Part shown: piece by piece, positions 47,315 to 56,508 of the stretch
How positions within the stretch are numbered: the first letter of the stretch is position 1
Layout of the letters: each line of letters starts with the position of its first letter
NCBI RefSeq assembly: GCF_018531465.1
Contig: NZ_JAHDTF010000025.1
Coordinates: 124,001-188,000, forward strand
DNA: 64,000 bases
Reading direction: 5' to 3'
Source: Sphaerisporangium fuscum
GTDB lineage: Bacteria; Actinomycetota; Actinomycetes; Streptosporangiales; Streptosporangiaceae
Program-made: the position numbers and the translations under genes
The notes under the pieces: model-generated
Told to the model about the DNA's origin: nothing
Databases searched by the model: none
Seen by the model: only the letters and a program-made list of their open reading frames with translations

Positions 47315-48040
47315 TCATGCCGGGCCCGGCTCCGGCAGACGCCAGCGGGCCACGAAATAACCGACACCGTAGGGTGCGTCATCGTAGAGCAACTCGGCGA
47401 CGAAACGGTCTCCGTCCTCGTCGCGGGGCCCTGGGCGGGCGGCGCCGGCGAGGACCTGGAACGCGGCCCGTCCGCCGATCCAGAGCCGTTCGGCCTCGTC
47501 CGGGTCGAGGGCGGCGAGCGCGGCGACGTCGGCGGCGCCGAGGGCACGGGCGAGCGCCCGGTTGTGGGCCTCGGCGTCCGGCTGGAGGTAGCCGGGCGAT
47601 TTGACGGTGAGCGTCGCGCAGCCGTCGGCCATCACGAGCAAGGCCACCCGCCGGCCACGCCCGGCCAGTTCACGGCCCGTCTGCTCGCAGGTGGCCGCCG
47701 GGGCGTCCGAGGCGACCGCCGCGTACGCCGAGGGGGCCGCGCCGCCGGCCATGTCGAGCAGACGGCGCCCGATGGTCAGCGACAGCGGGAGCACGGGGTC
47801 TCCTTCGCCGACGCGCACGTCGACGCCCCAGGCGGCCAGGCTGCCGCCGGCATCCGCGTCGTAGGAGCCCGCCGCCGGCGCGCCGCCGACGACGACGAGC
47901 ACGTCCGGCCGGGACGCCAGGAGCGAGGTGATCGCCGCCACGCACGCCTCACGCAGGCCGTCGAGCTCGGCCGCGGCTGCGCCGGCGAGCTCGGGGACGA
48001 TCAACGGAGGGTGCGGGCACACGGCCGCTGCGACAAGCAC
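47315..48040 (-). CDS. Class III extradiol dioxygenase-like protein
   Basis: A 241-residue protein with the LigB-type fold. The start LVAAAVCPHPPLIVPELAG is the hallmark of actinobacterial proteins encoded beside miaA. AGSYDADAGGSLAAWGVDVR, PLSLTIGRRLLDMAG, ALLVMADGCATLTVKSPGYL and YGVGYFVARWRLP are the other conserved blocks. The His in CPHPPL could bind iron, but the full set of active-site ligands is not certain, so oxygenase activity is unproven. Confidence 0.82.
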   Translation of the reverse strand: MLVAAAVCPHPPLIVPELAGAAAAELDGLREACVAAITSLLASRPDVLVVVGGAPAAGSYDADAGGSLAAWGVDVRVGEGDPVLPLSLTIGRRLLDMAGGAAPSAYAAVASDAPAATCEQTGRELAGRGRRVALLVMADGCATLTVKSPGYLQPDAEAHNRALARALGAADVAALAALDPDEAERLWIGGRAAFQVLAGAARPGPRDEDGDRFVAELLYDDAPYGVGYFVARWRLPEPGPA

Positions 48041-48113
48041 AAGATCAGGCTAGTCGACGGGCCGGGCGCGGTTTCCACAAGGGCTCAGGCAGGTGGAGAC
48101 CGCGCCCCAAGGA

Positions 48114-49226
48114 TCAGCTGGCGCCGAAGTCCTGGGTCCACCAGGGGCCGCCGGAGCCGAAGTGGACGCCGACGCCGATGGCCTTGAGCCCGCAGTTCAT
48201 GATGTTCTCCCGGTGACCGGGGCTGTTCAGCCACGCCTTGACCACGGCCTCGGGAGTGGCCTGGCCCCTGGCGATGTTCTCGGCGAACATCGACGACTTG
48301 TACCCGGCGGCCTTGATGCGGTCCCAGGGGCTGCGGCCGTCCTGCGAGTTGTGGTCGAAGTAGCCCTTGGCGGCCATGTCGTCGGAGTGCCCGCGGGCGG
48401 CCTCACGCAGGTGCTCGTCGATCCGCAGCGGGCTGCAGCCCTGCTCCTGCCTGGCGGCGTTGGTGAGGCGGACCACTTCGTCCTCGGCGGTGACGAGCTT
48501 GGCGTCCGCGCCGGTCGCGGACGGGCTCGGCGTCGCCCTGACCGGGCTCTTGCCGGGCTTGGGTGTGCTCCGGGCCGTCGCCGACGCCTTCGGCGTGGGC
48601 GAGGCCGACGGCCGGGAGCCGGAGGGCGCGTAGGAACCGCCGCCCAGACCGGACGCCCTGCCGGGCGACTGCGCGTTGGGCTCGACGTACCCCGCCGGGC
48701 CGTCCGGATGGGGGCCCCCGGCCTGGCCTTCGGTGTCGACGGCCGACTGCTTCTTGTTCTTGGCGTTCCGGGTCCCGGACACCGGCACGGCCTGGGAGCC
48801 GGACTCGTCGGCCACGTCTTCCGAGCCGGCGCCGTTGGAGCCGGACGAACCCGGGGAGCCGCCGGAGCCGGAGGAGGAGCCCGGCGCGGCGGAGTCGCCG
48901 GAACCCAGGTCGGTCTGGCCCCCCGAGGACGAGGCGTCGCCGGAGTCGGCGGCCTGCGTGGCGTCTCCCGCCTGGTCGGCGCCGCCGGCCGTCCGCTCGG
49001 ACGACTGGCGGGTCACCGCACCGGCACCGCTGCCGGCGGTGTTGCCGGTGAGGGTGATGACCCCTCCGGCGCTCACGGCCGCGGCGAGCACCGCCGCGGC
49101 GCTCAGCATGACGACTCGCCTGCCCGAACGCGACGGGGCCGGCGGCTCGGAAGAGAGGTGTTCGACGGGGGACATGGGGCTGGACTCGTCAAAGCGGCCC
49201 GGCGACGGATGGTCGTGCCGATCCAT
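48114..49226 (-). CDS. CAP (SCP/YkwD) domain surface protein
   Basis: A 370-residue membrane-anchored extracytoplasmic protein. A cytoplasmic N-terminus of about 38 residues precedes one membrane helix (VVMLSAAAVLAAAVSAGGVI). A long Gly/Ser/Asp-rich then Pro/Ser-rich linker follows (residues 65-245). The C-terminal CAP domain (about 250-370) has VRLTNAARQEQGCSPL, AARGHSDDMAAKGYFDHN, AENIARGQATPEAVVKAWLN and SPGHRENIMNCGLKAIGVG. ATG 49226 with GCAGGAG upstream is the start. Bacterial CAP proteins have no settled function; the linker would project it through the cell wall. Confidence 0.9.
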   Translation of the reverse strand: MDRHDHPSPGRFDESSPMSPVEHLSSEPPAPSRSGRRVVMLSAAAVLAAAVSAGGVITLTGNTAGSGAGAVTRQSSERTAGGADQAGDATQAADSGDASSSGGQTDLGSGDSAAPGSSSGSGGSPGSSGSNGAGSEDVADESGSQAVPVSGTRNAKNKKQSAVDTEGQAGGPHPDGPAGYVEPNAQSPGRASGLGGGSYAPSGSRPSASPTPKASATARSTPKPGKSPVRATPSPSATGADAKLVTAEDEVVRLTNAARQEQGCSPLRIDEHLREAARGHSDDMAAKGYFDHNSQDGRSPWDRIKAAGYKSSMFAENIARGQATPEAVVKAWLNSPGHRENIMNCGLKAIGVGVHFGSGGPWWTQDFGAS

Positions 49227-49296
49227 GTAAGTGACTCCTGCGGCGTATCGGGGGGAAAGCACTCCGGCTTCCGCGGGCGGTCGTCACACTAGCCCC

Positions 49297-50202
49297 ATGA
49301 GGCGAATTACCGCACGTCGATCACGTAAGAATCACGACTTATCATCTTTTGGATCGGTCTCATTTCGAACAGTGGCCACACTCGGCGGCGTGGCGGCGGT
49401 CGTCTGCGGCTTCGGGCTGGGGATCATCCTCGCCGGCGCGCCCCTCATCCCCGGATCGCCTGCCCCAGCGGAGGATCCGGAGCTCTCCGCCTCGGACCCC
49501 GCGACGGCCCTCCAGGGCGCGACGACGGGGCGCGGGACCATCGTGATCAGGCGCGAGTCCGGCGAGACATTCGAACACGAAAAAAACGCACGTCACCGCC
49601 CTTCGGAGGGTGCGCGGGAGCAGGTGGAGGCCCGGCCCAGGCTCTGGTCGGGGCTTCCCGGGACAGCCCAGGAGTCCGCTCCGGACCCGCACCCGGCGGC
49701 TTCCCGATCCGGGACGCGGCCGCCAGGGCACGCGGTACCGGTGATCAAGGCACAGGTCGTGCCGAACGACCGGCCCGAGCGCCTCTGGACGGCCCCGGTA
49801 CCGGCACCGTCCGCCGAGGGACCGGAGGCGGTGGTGGAGGCGAGGGCCGCCGAGAGGCCCGAGACGGGCTCAGGGCCGGCGGCGGAGGCGAGGGCCGCCG
49901 GGGGCGGGCCGGGGACGGCGGGCCGGGCGCCGGAGAGAGACGGTTCTCACCGTGGCCATCCCTCTGGCCGGGAACGGCGGCGTGAGGAGCGGCCCAGAGG
50001 CACGCAGGCGCCACCGGCGCGAACCGGGCCCCCGGCGGGGCAGGCCGTGCCGCCACCCGCGGCGAGGCGGCCGGCACCACCCGCGGCCAGGCCACCGGCG
50101 CCTCCCGCCGGACGGCAGGGCCCGTCGTCGCCCGACCCCTGCGCCAGGTTCGACGACTTCCGCCGCGACTACTGCGAGAGGCTGCTCGACGACCGGCACT
50201 GA
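49297..50202 (+). CDS. Pro/Ala/Arg-rich single-pass membrane protein
   Basis: A 301-residue protein without a recognised family. A basic N-terminus (MRRITARRSRKNHD) precedes one helix near residues 25-50 (VATLGGVAAVVCGFGLGIIL). The rest is low-complexity Pro/Ala/Arg/Glu and probably disordered. It ends with the short charged, cysteine-containing motif DPCARFDDFRRDYCERLLDD. It diverges from the CAP gene. Codon use is high-GC throughout, which favours a real gene, but the evidence is limited to the helix and the C-terminal motif. Confidence 0.6.
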   Translation: MRRITARRSRKNHDLSSFGSVSFRTVATLGGVAAVVCGFGLGIILAGAPLIPGSPAPAEDPELSASDPATALQGATTGRGTIVIRRESGETFEHEKNARHRPSEGAREQVEARPRLWSGLPGTAQESAPDPHPAASRSGTRPPGHAVPVIKAQVVPNDRPERLWTAPVPAPSAEGPEAVVEARAAERPETGSGPAAEARAAGGGPGTAGRAPERDGSHRGHPSGRERRREERPRGTQAPPARTGPPAGQAVPPPAARRPAPPAARPPAPPAGRQGPSSPDPCARFDDFRRDYCERLLDDRH

Positions 50203-50218
50203 CCCCCCACACGAGCGA

Positions 50219-50244
50219 CGGCCGCCGCGCGGGGACGGCGGCCG
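50219..50244. terminator. Terminator between converging genes
   Basis: CGGCCGCCG / CGGCGGCCG, 9 perfect pairs with an 8-base loop, 16 bases after the stop of the 49297 gene and downstream of miaB on the other strand. Degenerate GGACGTACGGC-like units follow to about 50360. Confidence 0.65.
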
Positions 50245-50376
50245 GTCACCGGCGCCGGGACGCCACGGACGCACGGCGGCACGCCGCGGACGTACAGCGC
50301 CGGCGCACCCCGGGTGTACGGCGGCGCGCCGAGGACGTACGGCCGCCCGCGGCGTACGCGAGCGGGCGCCGGGTGG

Positions 50377-51852
50377 TCAGGAGCGGCGCAGGACGGGCAT
50401 GCCGAGGGACACGGTGCCGGGCTTGCCCGAACCGGTGCCCGTGCCGCAGGCCGCGCTCTCCCTGGCCTCCCAGGCGTCGCCCGCACGGGTGCGGCGCAGC
50501 GCCAGGGCGGGACCGTCGGCGACGAGGTGGTGCGGAGCGGCGTAGGTGACCTCGACGGTCACCATGTCGCCCGGCCGCGGCGTCTCCTCGCCGGGCACGA
50601 AGTGGACCAGGCGGTTGTCGGGAGCCCGCCCGGACATGCGGTGGGTGGCGTCGTCCTTGCGCCCCTCGCCCTCGGCGACCAGGACCTCCAGCGTGCGGCC
50701 GACCTGCGCCTTGTTCTCATCCCAGGAGATCTCCTCCTGCAGGGCGACCAGCCGCTCGTACCGCTCCTGGACGACCTCCTTGGGCACCTGGTCGGGCATC
50801 GTGGCGGCCGGGGTGCCGGGGCGGATGGAGTACTGGAAGGTGAAGGCGTTGGCGAACCGCGAGCGCCGCACGACCTCCAGCGTCGCCTGGAAGTCCTCCT
50901 CGGTCTCCCCCGGGAAGCCGACGATGATGTCGGTCGAGATGGCCGCGTCGGGCATGGCCGCGCGGACCCGCTCGATGATGCCGAGGTAGCGCTCGGCGCG
51001 GTAGGAGCGGCGCATGGCCTTGAGGATGCGGTCGGAGCCCGACTGCAGCGGCATGTGCAGCTGGTGCATGACGTTCGGCGTCTCGGCCATCGCGGCGATG
51101 ACGTCGTCGGTGAACGCCGCCGGGTGCGGCGAGGTGAAGCGCACCCGCTCGAGCCCCTCGACGTCGCCGCAGGCGCGCAGCAGCTTGCCGAAGGCCAGCC
51201 GGTCGCCGAACTCGACGCCGTAGGTGTTGACGTTCTGCCCCAGAAGGGTGATCTCGAGCACGCCGAGGTCGACGAGGGAGCGGACCTCGCCCAGGATGTC
51301 GCCCGGACGGCGGTCCTTCTCCTTGCCGCGCAGCGACGGGACGATGCAGAAGGTGCAGGTGTTGTTGCACCCGACCGAGATCGACACCCACGCGGCGTAC
51401 GGCGACTCGCGCTTGGTCGGCAGGGTGCTCGGGAAGACCTCGAGCGACTCCTTGATCTCGACCTGGGCCTCCTGCGCGATGCGGGCGCGTTCGAGCAGGA
51501 CCGGCAGCGAGCCGATGTTGTGCGTGCCGAAGACGACGTCGACCCAGGGCGCCCTGCGGACGATCTCGCCCTGGTCCTTCTGGGCGAGGCAGCCGCCCAC
51601 GGCGATCTGCATGCCGGGGTTCTTCACCTTGGCCGGGCGCAGATGGCCGAGGTTGCCGTACAGGCGGTTGTCGGCGTTCTCGCGGACGGCACAGGTGTTG
51701 AACACGACGACGTCGGCGGTCTCGCCGTCGACCGCCGGGACGTAGCCGGCGTCCTCCAGCAGGCCGGAGAGCCGCTCGGAGTCGTGGACGTTCATCTGGC
51801 ACCCGTAGGTGCGCACTTCGTAGGTGCGCGGGCGCTCCTCGGTGACAGTCAT
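50377..51852 (-). CDS. miaB: tRNA-2-methylthio-N6-dimethylallyladenosine synthase
   Basis: A 491-residue radical SAM methylthiotransferase acting on i6A37 of tRNA, the product of MiaA. The N-terminal cluster cysteines are in RTYGCQMNVHDSE, FNTCAVRENAD and VGGCLAQKD, and the radical SAM motif is GCNNTCTFCIVP. The C-terminal TRAM domain covers about residues 385-455 (RTLEVLVAEGEGR). ATG 51852 is preferred to TTG 51864. It diverges from the glutamate transporter operon. Confidence 0.95.
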   Translation of the reverse strand: MTVTEERPRTYEVRTYGCQMNVHDSERLSGLLEDAGYVPAVDGETADVVVFNTCAVRENADNRLYGNLGHLRPAKVKNPGMQIAVGGCLAQKDQGEIVRRAPWVDVVFGTHNIGSLPVLLERARIAQEAQVEIKESLEVFPSTLPTKRESPYAAWVSISVGCNNTCTFCIVPSLRGKEKDRRPGDILGEVRSLVDLGVLEITLLGQNVNTYGVEFGDRLAFGKLLRACGDVEGLERVRFTSPHPAAFTDDVIAAMAETPNVMHQLHMPLQSGSDRILKAMRRSYRAERYLGIIERVRAAMPDAAISTDIIVGFPGETEEDFQATLEVVRRSRFANAFTFQYSIRPGTPAATMPDQVPKEVVQERYERLVALQEEISWDENKAQVGRTLEVLVAEGEGRKDDATHRMSGRAPDNRLVHFVPGEETPRPGDMVTVEVTYAAPHHLVADGPALALRRTRAGDAWEARESAACGTGTGSGKPGTVSLGMPVLRRS

Positions 51853-51971
51853 CTCAACAGACAAGGGTAGGCGCTCCCCGGCGCGGCCGTGTTCGCCCGG
51901 CCGGCACTTCCGCGCCGCGCACGGCCCCCTACGGCGGCGGGCGCCCTCGGCTCGCGGGCTCCCGGGCTGTA

Positions 51972-51981
51972 GGAACGTTCC
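51972..51981. promoter_or_regulatory. Palindrome in the miaB-gluA divergent region
   Basis: GGAACGTTCC is a perfect 10-bp palindrome 129 bases upstream of gluA and 120 bases upstream of miaB. It could be an operator, but perfect 10-bp palindromes are common by chance. Confidence 0.25.
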
Positions 51982-52109
51982 AGGCTATGGCCGCCCTCGT
52001 CCCGTATCGGCTTGCCTTGGCGCGTTCCGAGGCCGTTGTGACAAGGCCGTGATGGGATCGGTACCACCCGGTTAGTGACAGGCGGCCCTGACCACCTACG
52101 TTGTGCAAC

Positions 52110-52865
52110 ATGACGGAGAACGGGGACGCGACTCCTCTCGTCAGAGTCGAGAACGTCAACAAGAGTTTCGGTTCCCTGCACGTGCTCAGGGACATCAACC
52201 TGACGGTCTCCCGAGGGGAGGTCGTCGTGGTGATCGGCCCCTCCGGGGGAGGCAAGTCGACGCTGTGCCGCACCATCAACCGGCTCGAGACGATCGACTC
52301 AGGCACGATCATCTTCGACGGGAAACCCCTTCCCGCCGAGGGAAAGGCGCTGGCCCGGCTCAGGTCCGACGTCGGCATGGTGTTCCAGTCCTTCAACCTG
52401 TTCGCCCACAAGACGATCCTGGAGAACGTCACGCTGGGCCCGATCAAGGTGCGGGGCGTCGCCCGCGAGCAGGCCGAGAAGCGGGGCATGGAGCTGCTCG
52501 AACGCGTCGGCATCGCCAACCAGGCGAGCAAGTATCCGGCCCAGCTGTCCGGAGGCCAGCAGCAACGGGTGGCCATCGCCCGTGCCCTGGCGATGGATCC
52601 GAAGATGATCCTCTTCGACGAGCCCACCTCCGCGCTCGACCCCGAGATGGTGCAGGAGGTGCTCGACGTCATGATCGGGCTGGCCCGTGACGGCATGACC
52701 ATGATGGTCGTGACCCACGAGATGGGCTTCGCCCGCCGGGCCGCCCACCGGGTGGTGTTCATGTCCGGCGGTCAGATCGTCGAGGAGAACACCCCTGACG
52801 AGTTCTTCACCAACGCCCGCACCGAGAGGGCCAAGGACTTCCTTTCCAAGATCCTCACCCACTGA
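52110..52865 (+). CDS. gluA: Glutamate-type ABC transporter ATP-binding protein
   Basis: A 251-residue ATPase of the polar amino-acid uptake family. Walker A is GPSGGGKST, the Q-loop MVFQSFNLFAHKT, the signature LSGGQQQRVAIARAL, Walker B ILFDEPTSALDPE and the switch His lies in VVTHEMGFARRA. The start is ATG 52110, the fourth codon of the open frame. It is the first gene of a gluABCD operon energising import of glutamate or a related amino acid. Confidence 0.93.
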   Translation: MTENGDATPLVRVENVNKSFGSLHVLRDINLTVSRGEVVVVIGPSGGGKSTLCRTINRLETIDSGTIIFDGKPLPAEGKALARLRSDVGMVFQSFNLFAHKTILENVTLGPIKVRGVAREQAEKRGMELLERVGIANQASKYPAQLSGGQQQRVAIARALAMDPKMILFDEPTSALDPEMVQEVLDVMIGLARDGMTMMVVTHEMGFARRAAHRVVFMSGGQIVEENTPDEFFTNARTERAKDFLSKILTH

Positions 52866-52991
52866 ATCGACAGGCGGCCGAAGGACCGTGCGCCGGCATC
52901 GAGGCGCGCGGCCCTCCGCCGTTCACCCCAGGCACCGCCCGCCTGCGCTGAAACCGACCCTTCCTCACGAAGAAAGCCGAGGTACTCGCAT

Positions 52992-53849
52992 ATGCGTTCA
53001 CGACAGATCGGGGCCATCCTCCTATCTGCCGCGGCACTGGCCGGCAGCCTCGCCGCCTGCGGCAGCAGCGCCCCGAAGTCGGCTCTGCAGAAGGCCAAGG
53101 ACGACAAGAAGCTCACGATCGGCGTCAAGTACGACCAGCCCGGCATGGGCCTGAAGAAGCCCGACGGCACCGTCGAGGGCTTCGACGTCGACGTGGCGAC
53201 CTACATCGCGGGCAAGCTGGGCGTGCAGCCGAGCGGCATCACCTGGAAGGAGGCGCGCTCGGCCAACCGCGAGACCTTCCTCCAGCAGGGGCAGGTCGAC
53301 ATGGTCGTCGCCACCTACTCCATCACCGACGCCCGCAAGCCCAAGGTGACCTTCGGCGGGCCGTTCTACATCGCCCACCAGGACACCCTGGTGCGCGCGA
53401 ACGACACCTCGATCACCTCCCTCGACAGCCTCAAGGGCAAGCGCATCTGTCAGGTGACCGGCTCGAACTCCTGGAAGAACATCTCCGAGGGCACCAACAA
53501 GGAGAACAAGAAGGTCGACGTCACGCTGGTGCCGGCCGGGGCCTACGACGAGTGCATCACCAAGCTCAAGGGCAACGCGCTGGACGCCGTGACCACCGAC
53601 GACATGATCCTCGCCGGCTACGCCAAGCGTGAGGGCAGCGCCCTGAAGGTCACCGGCGCCCCGTTCACCGACGAGAAGTACGGCGTCGGCCTGAAGAAGG
53701 GCGACAAGGAGACCTGTGAGGCCGTCAACAAGGCCATCACCGAGATGTACCAGGACGGGACGATGCAGAAGCTGTTCGACAAGCACTTCAGCGGAACGGG
53801 ACTGAAGTTCACCGCCACCGGCGCCCCGCCCGCCGAGGGCTGCAGCTGA
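52992..53849 (+). CDS. gluB: Glutamate-binding lipoprotein
   Basis: A 285-residue substrate-binding protein (SBP_bac_3 type). The lipobox LAACG puts lipidated Cys at residue 23. Ligand-binding landmarks are KYDQPGMGLKKPDGTVEGFD, ANRETFLQQGQVDMVVATYS and TDDMILAGYAKREG. CQVTGSN and the later YDECITKL and KETCEAV supply cysteines that could pair. It captures glutamate outside the membrane for GluCD. A strong hairpin follows the gene. Confidence 0.92.
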   Translation: MRSRQIGAILLSAAALAGSLAACGSSAPKSALQKAKDDKKLTIGVKYDQPGMGLKKPDGTVEGFDVDVATYIAGKLGVQPSGITWKEARSANRETFLQQGQVDMVVATYSITDARKPKVTFGGPFYIAHQDTLVRANDTSITSLDSLKGKRICQVTGSNSWKNISEGTNKENKKVDVTLVPAGAYDECITKLKGNALDAVTTDDMILAGYAKREGSALKVTGAPFTDEKYGVGLKKGDKETCEAVNKAITEMYQDGTMQKLFDKHFSGTGLKFTATGAPPAEGCS

Positions 53850-53860
53850 TCATCTTCCCC

Positions 53861-53887
53861 GCGCCGGTGAGGCCTCCTCACCGGCGC
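53861..53887 (+). terminator. Attenuator hairpin between gluB and gluC
   Basis: A perfect 12-bp stem GCGCCGGTGAGG / CCTCACCGGCGC with a CCT loop, 11 bases after the gluB stop and about 20 bases before gluC. Such hairpins commonly stabilise the upstream message or reduce read-through, giving more binding protein than permease. Confidence 0.75.
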
Positions 53888-53909
53888 TCCCCGTCTCCGG
53901 TGGAGCACG

Positions 53910-54593
53910 ATGGAATCATTTTTCGACTTCAGTCCACTCGCCCAGGAGTTCGGCACGATCCTCGCGGGATTCTGGTCGACGATCCGCCTCACCCTCATGA
54001 GCGGGTTGCTCGCCCTGATCCTCGGCACGATCCTGGCCGGCATGCGGGTGTCGCCCACGCCAGTCCTGCGGGCCGTGGGCACGATCTACGTCAACATCCT
54101 GCGCAACACGCCGCTCACCCTTGTGCTTCTGCTGTGCGCCCTCGGGCTGAGCGACACCCTGCAGCTGACCCTCTCGAAGGACCCGGGCACCAACTACTAC
54201 TGGTGGGCGACGGCGGGCCTTTCGGCGTACACCGCGGCGTTCGTCTGCGAGGCGCTGCGCTCGGGCATGAACACCGTGCACGTCGGCCAGGCGGAGGCCG
54301 CGCGCGCCATCGGCCTGACCTTCACGCAGTCGCTTCGGCTGGTGGTGCTCCCGCAGGCGTTCCGCACGGTGATCGCCCCGCTCGGCAGCATCTTCATCGC
54401 CCTGACCAAGAACACGACCATCGTCATCGTCGCCGGCTACATCGAGGCGTCGGCGGTGATGAAGCAGATGTTCGACGACTACGGCGGCACCCTCCCGATC
54501 TTCCTCGGCTTCGCCGCGGGATACATGGTGCTGACGCTGCCCAGCGGGTTCTTCTTCGGCTGGCTCGCCAAGCGCATGGCGGTGGTCCGATGA
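53910..54593 (+). CDS. gluC: Amino-acid ABC transporter permease GluC
   Basis: A 227-residue inner-membrane permease with about five helices. The ATPase-coupling EAA loop is QAEAARAIGLTFTQSLRLVV followed by LPQAFRTVIAPLG, which matches the HisM/GlnP class. It pairs with GluD to form the channel. The start is ATG 53910. Confidence 0.92.
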   Translation: MESFFDFSPLAQEFGTILAGFWSTIRLTLMSGLLALILGTILAGMRVSPTPVLRAVGTIYVNILRNTPLTLVLLLCALGLSDTLQLTLSKDPGTNYYWWATAGLSAYTAAFVCEALRSGMNTVHVGQAEAARAIGLTFTQSLRLVVLPQAFRTVIAPLGSIFIALTKNTTIVIVAGYIEASAVMKQMFDDYGGTLPIFLGFAAGYMVLTLPSGFFFGWLAKRMAVVR

Positions 54594-54639
54594 GCGTCCA
54601 GGCACGGCCGACGCGGCTCGGCGGACAGGAGGAGTGCCG

Positions 54640-55518
54640 GTGAGCACCGCGAGCGTTCTCTTCGACGTGCCCGGCCCCCGGGCGCGCCTGCGCAACAACA
54701 TCCTCACCCTCGTCTCCGCGGTCGTGATCCTCGGGATCGCCTACCTGCTGATCAAGGGGCTGGCCGACAAGGGGCAGTTCGAGGGCAAGCTGTGGGAGCC
54801 GTTCCTGCGCGCGGAGGTGTGGACCGGGCAGATCCTCCCGGGCCTGCTGGCCACGCTCGAGGCCGCCGCCGTCTCGGCGGTCCTGGCGCTTCTCTTCGGC
54901 ATCGTCTTCGGCCTGGGCCGGCTGTCGGAGCACGCGTGGATCCGGGTGCCGTCGGCGGCGATCGTGGAGTTCTTCCGCGCCATCCCGCTGCTCCTGCTGA
55001 TCTTCTTCATCCAGGCCGGCCCTGCGACCATGAGCGGTTACACCCTCAGCGTCCCGGCCTTCGTCGCGGTGGTGCTGGGCCTGACGCTGTACAACGGCTC
55101 GGTGCTGGCCGAGGTCTTCCGGGCGGGCGTCCAGGCCGTGCCGCGCGGGCAGTCGGAGGCCGGCTACTCCCTCGGGCTGCGCAAGAGCGGCGTGATGCGC
55201 CTCATCCTGCTGCCCCAGGCCACGACGGCGATGATGCCGGCGATCGTGAGCCAGATGGTGGTGCTCCTGAAGGACACCGCCCTCGGGTGGGTCATCGCCT
55301 ACGAGGAGCTGCTGAACTTCGGCCTCAAGCAGATCCCGGCGAACTTCGGCAACCTCATCCCGAGCGCGATGGTCATCTCCGTGGTCTACATCGCGATCAA
55401 CCTGGCGCTGAGCTACCTGGCGAACCGGCTCGAACAGCGCAGCAGGCGCAGCCGCCGCACCGCCGCGGCCCCGGTCCAGGCCCCTGCGGCCGTGGGGGTC
55501 GGAGAAGGGGGAGCGTAA
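54640..55518 (+). CDS. gluD: Amino-acid ABC transporter permease GluD
   Basis: A 292-residue permease. An N-terminal helix (LVSAVVILGIAYLLI) is followed by the HisM-type core with EAA loop SEAGYSLGLRKSGVMRLILL and PQATTAMMPAIVSQ. GTG 54640 is chosen because GGAGGAG lies 5 bases upstream; GTG 54634 overlaps that site. The C-terminus is Arg/Ala-rich. It completes the gluABCD transporter. Confidence 0.91.
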   Translation: MSTASVLFDVPGPRARLRNNILTLVSAVVILGIAYLLIKGLADKGQFEGKLWEPFLRAEVWTGQILPGLLATLEAAAVSAVLALLFGIVFGLGRLSEHAWIRVPSAAIVEFFRAIPLLLLIFFIQAGPATMSGYTLSVPAFVAVVLGLTLYNGSVLAEVFRAGVQAVPRGQSEAGYSLGLRKSGVMRLILLPQATTAMMPAIVSQMVVLLKDTALGWVIAYEELLNFGLKQIPANFGNLIPSAMVISVVYIAINLALSYLANRLEQRSRRSRRTAAAPVQAPAAVGVGEGGA

Positions 55519-55570
55519 AGCTTTCCCCTGGTCGCGGGCGGGGCCCGTGGCGGGCGGCTCTAATGCTGCG

Positions 55571-56470
55571 ATGAGCAGGACGCCGCCCGCCGCACCGCCG
55601 CCTTCACGGGAGCGGGCGCGGGCGCGGCGCGCCGCTCCCGGGTTCGTCATGGCCGTGCTCCTCGTGGCGCTGGGGGTCCTCCTCGGCGGTTGTGAGGGCG
55701 ACGGACACGGCATCGTCGTCGGAGTGCGGCCCGGACGTCCGGGCCTGGCCGGCCGGCTCGCCGACGGCCGTTACGAAGGCCTGGACGTGCAGGTCGCGGG
55801 GTATGTCGCGAGGCGGCTGGGGTACCGCGACGACCAGGTCACCTACGTCGAGCTCGGCCCGCCCGCCGCCACGCCGTCCCCTGCCGTCGAGGGGCGTCCG
55901 GGGGTCCGCGTCGACCTCGCGATGGGTGTGCTCCTGCCGCGCGCCCGGGCGTACGTCCCGCCGCCCGGCACGGGCTCGTACGCGCTCGCCGGGCCGTACC
56001 TCGTCTCCGCCGAGGACATCCTGGTGCCGGCCGGCGACCTCTCGGTCCGGCGCCTGCGCGATCTCACGCAGAAGAGGGTGTGCACCGGCTCGCCCGGCCC
56101 GCTGGTCGCCAGGTTCGGCGTGGCGTGGCAGCGGGCGTTCCTCATCACCTCGACGGTCGAGGACTGCGCGCGCATGCTCGCCGCCGGGCGGGTGGACGCG
56201 GTGACCGACGACGCGGCCGTCCTCGCGGGCGTCGCCGCCGCCTCACCCGGCTCCTTCCGCCTCGTCGGGTACACCTTCTCGCGCCACAGGTACGGCCTGG
56301 CGGTGCGCACCGGCGGCCGCCTGTACGCCGAGGTGGACGACGCCCTGCGCGCGATGTACCGGGAGGGCGCCTGGCGGCGCGCTGTGATCGACAACCTCGG
56401 ATCCCTGGCCGCGAAATACACCTCGCCGCCACCTTTGGAGCGGTACGTCCGAAAACGATCAGCACCGTAG
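55571..56470 (+). CDS. Second amino-acid-type solute-binding lipoprotein
   Basis: A 299-residue protein with a signal ending in lipobox VLLGGC (Cys41) and an SBP_bac_3-like body related to GluB. Shared landmarks include YEGLDVQVAGYVARRLGY, EDCARMLAAGRVDAVTDDAA and YTFSRHRYGLAV, the counterparts of the GluB EGFDVDVATYIAGKLG, DECITKLKGNALDAVTTDDM and KYGVGL. It lies 52 bases after gluD without its own permease or ATPase. It may feed GluCD with another substrate or act as a sensor. The N-terminal region is unusually Arg/Pro-rich. Confidence 0.82.
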   Translation: MSRTPPAAPPPSRERARARRAAPGFVMAVLLVALGVLLGGCEGDGHGIVVGVRPGRPGLAGRLADGRYEGLDVQVAGYVARRLGYRDDQVTYVELGPPAATPSPAVEGRPGVRVDLAMGVLLPRARAYVPPPGTGSYALAGPYLVSAEDILVPAGDLSVRRLRDLTQKRVCTGSPGPLVARFGVAWQRAFLITSTVEDCARMLAAGRVDAVTDDAAVLAGVAAASPGSFRLVGYTFSRHRYGLAVRTGGRLYAEVDDALRAMYREGAWRRAVIDNLGSLAAKYTSPPPLERYVRKRSAP

Positions 56471-56508
56471 CGGCCACACGCCGTGAGGTTTTCCGGCAGG
56501 ATGCGGCT

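Noticed and set aside
51972..51981. GGAACGTTCC as a confident operator of gluABCD
   Set aside because: Perfect 10-bp palindromes are expected dozens of times by chance in 64 kb; kept only as a low-confidence site.
54592..54642. Short ORF starting at the gluC stop (ATGA overlap)
   Set aside because: Only 16 codons with no features; the gluD start with a strong ribosome site lies at its end.
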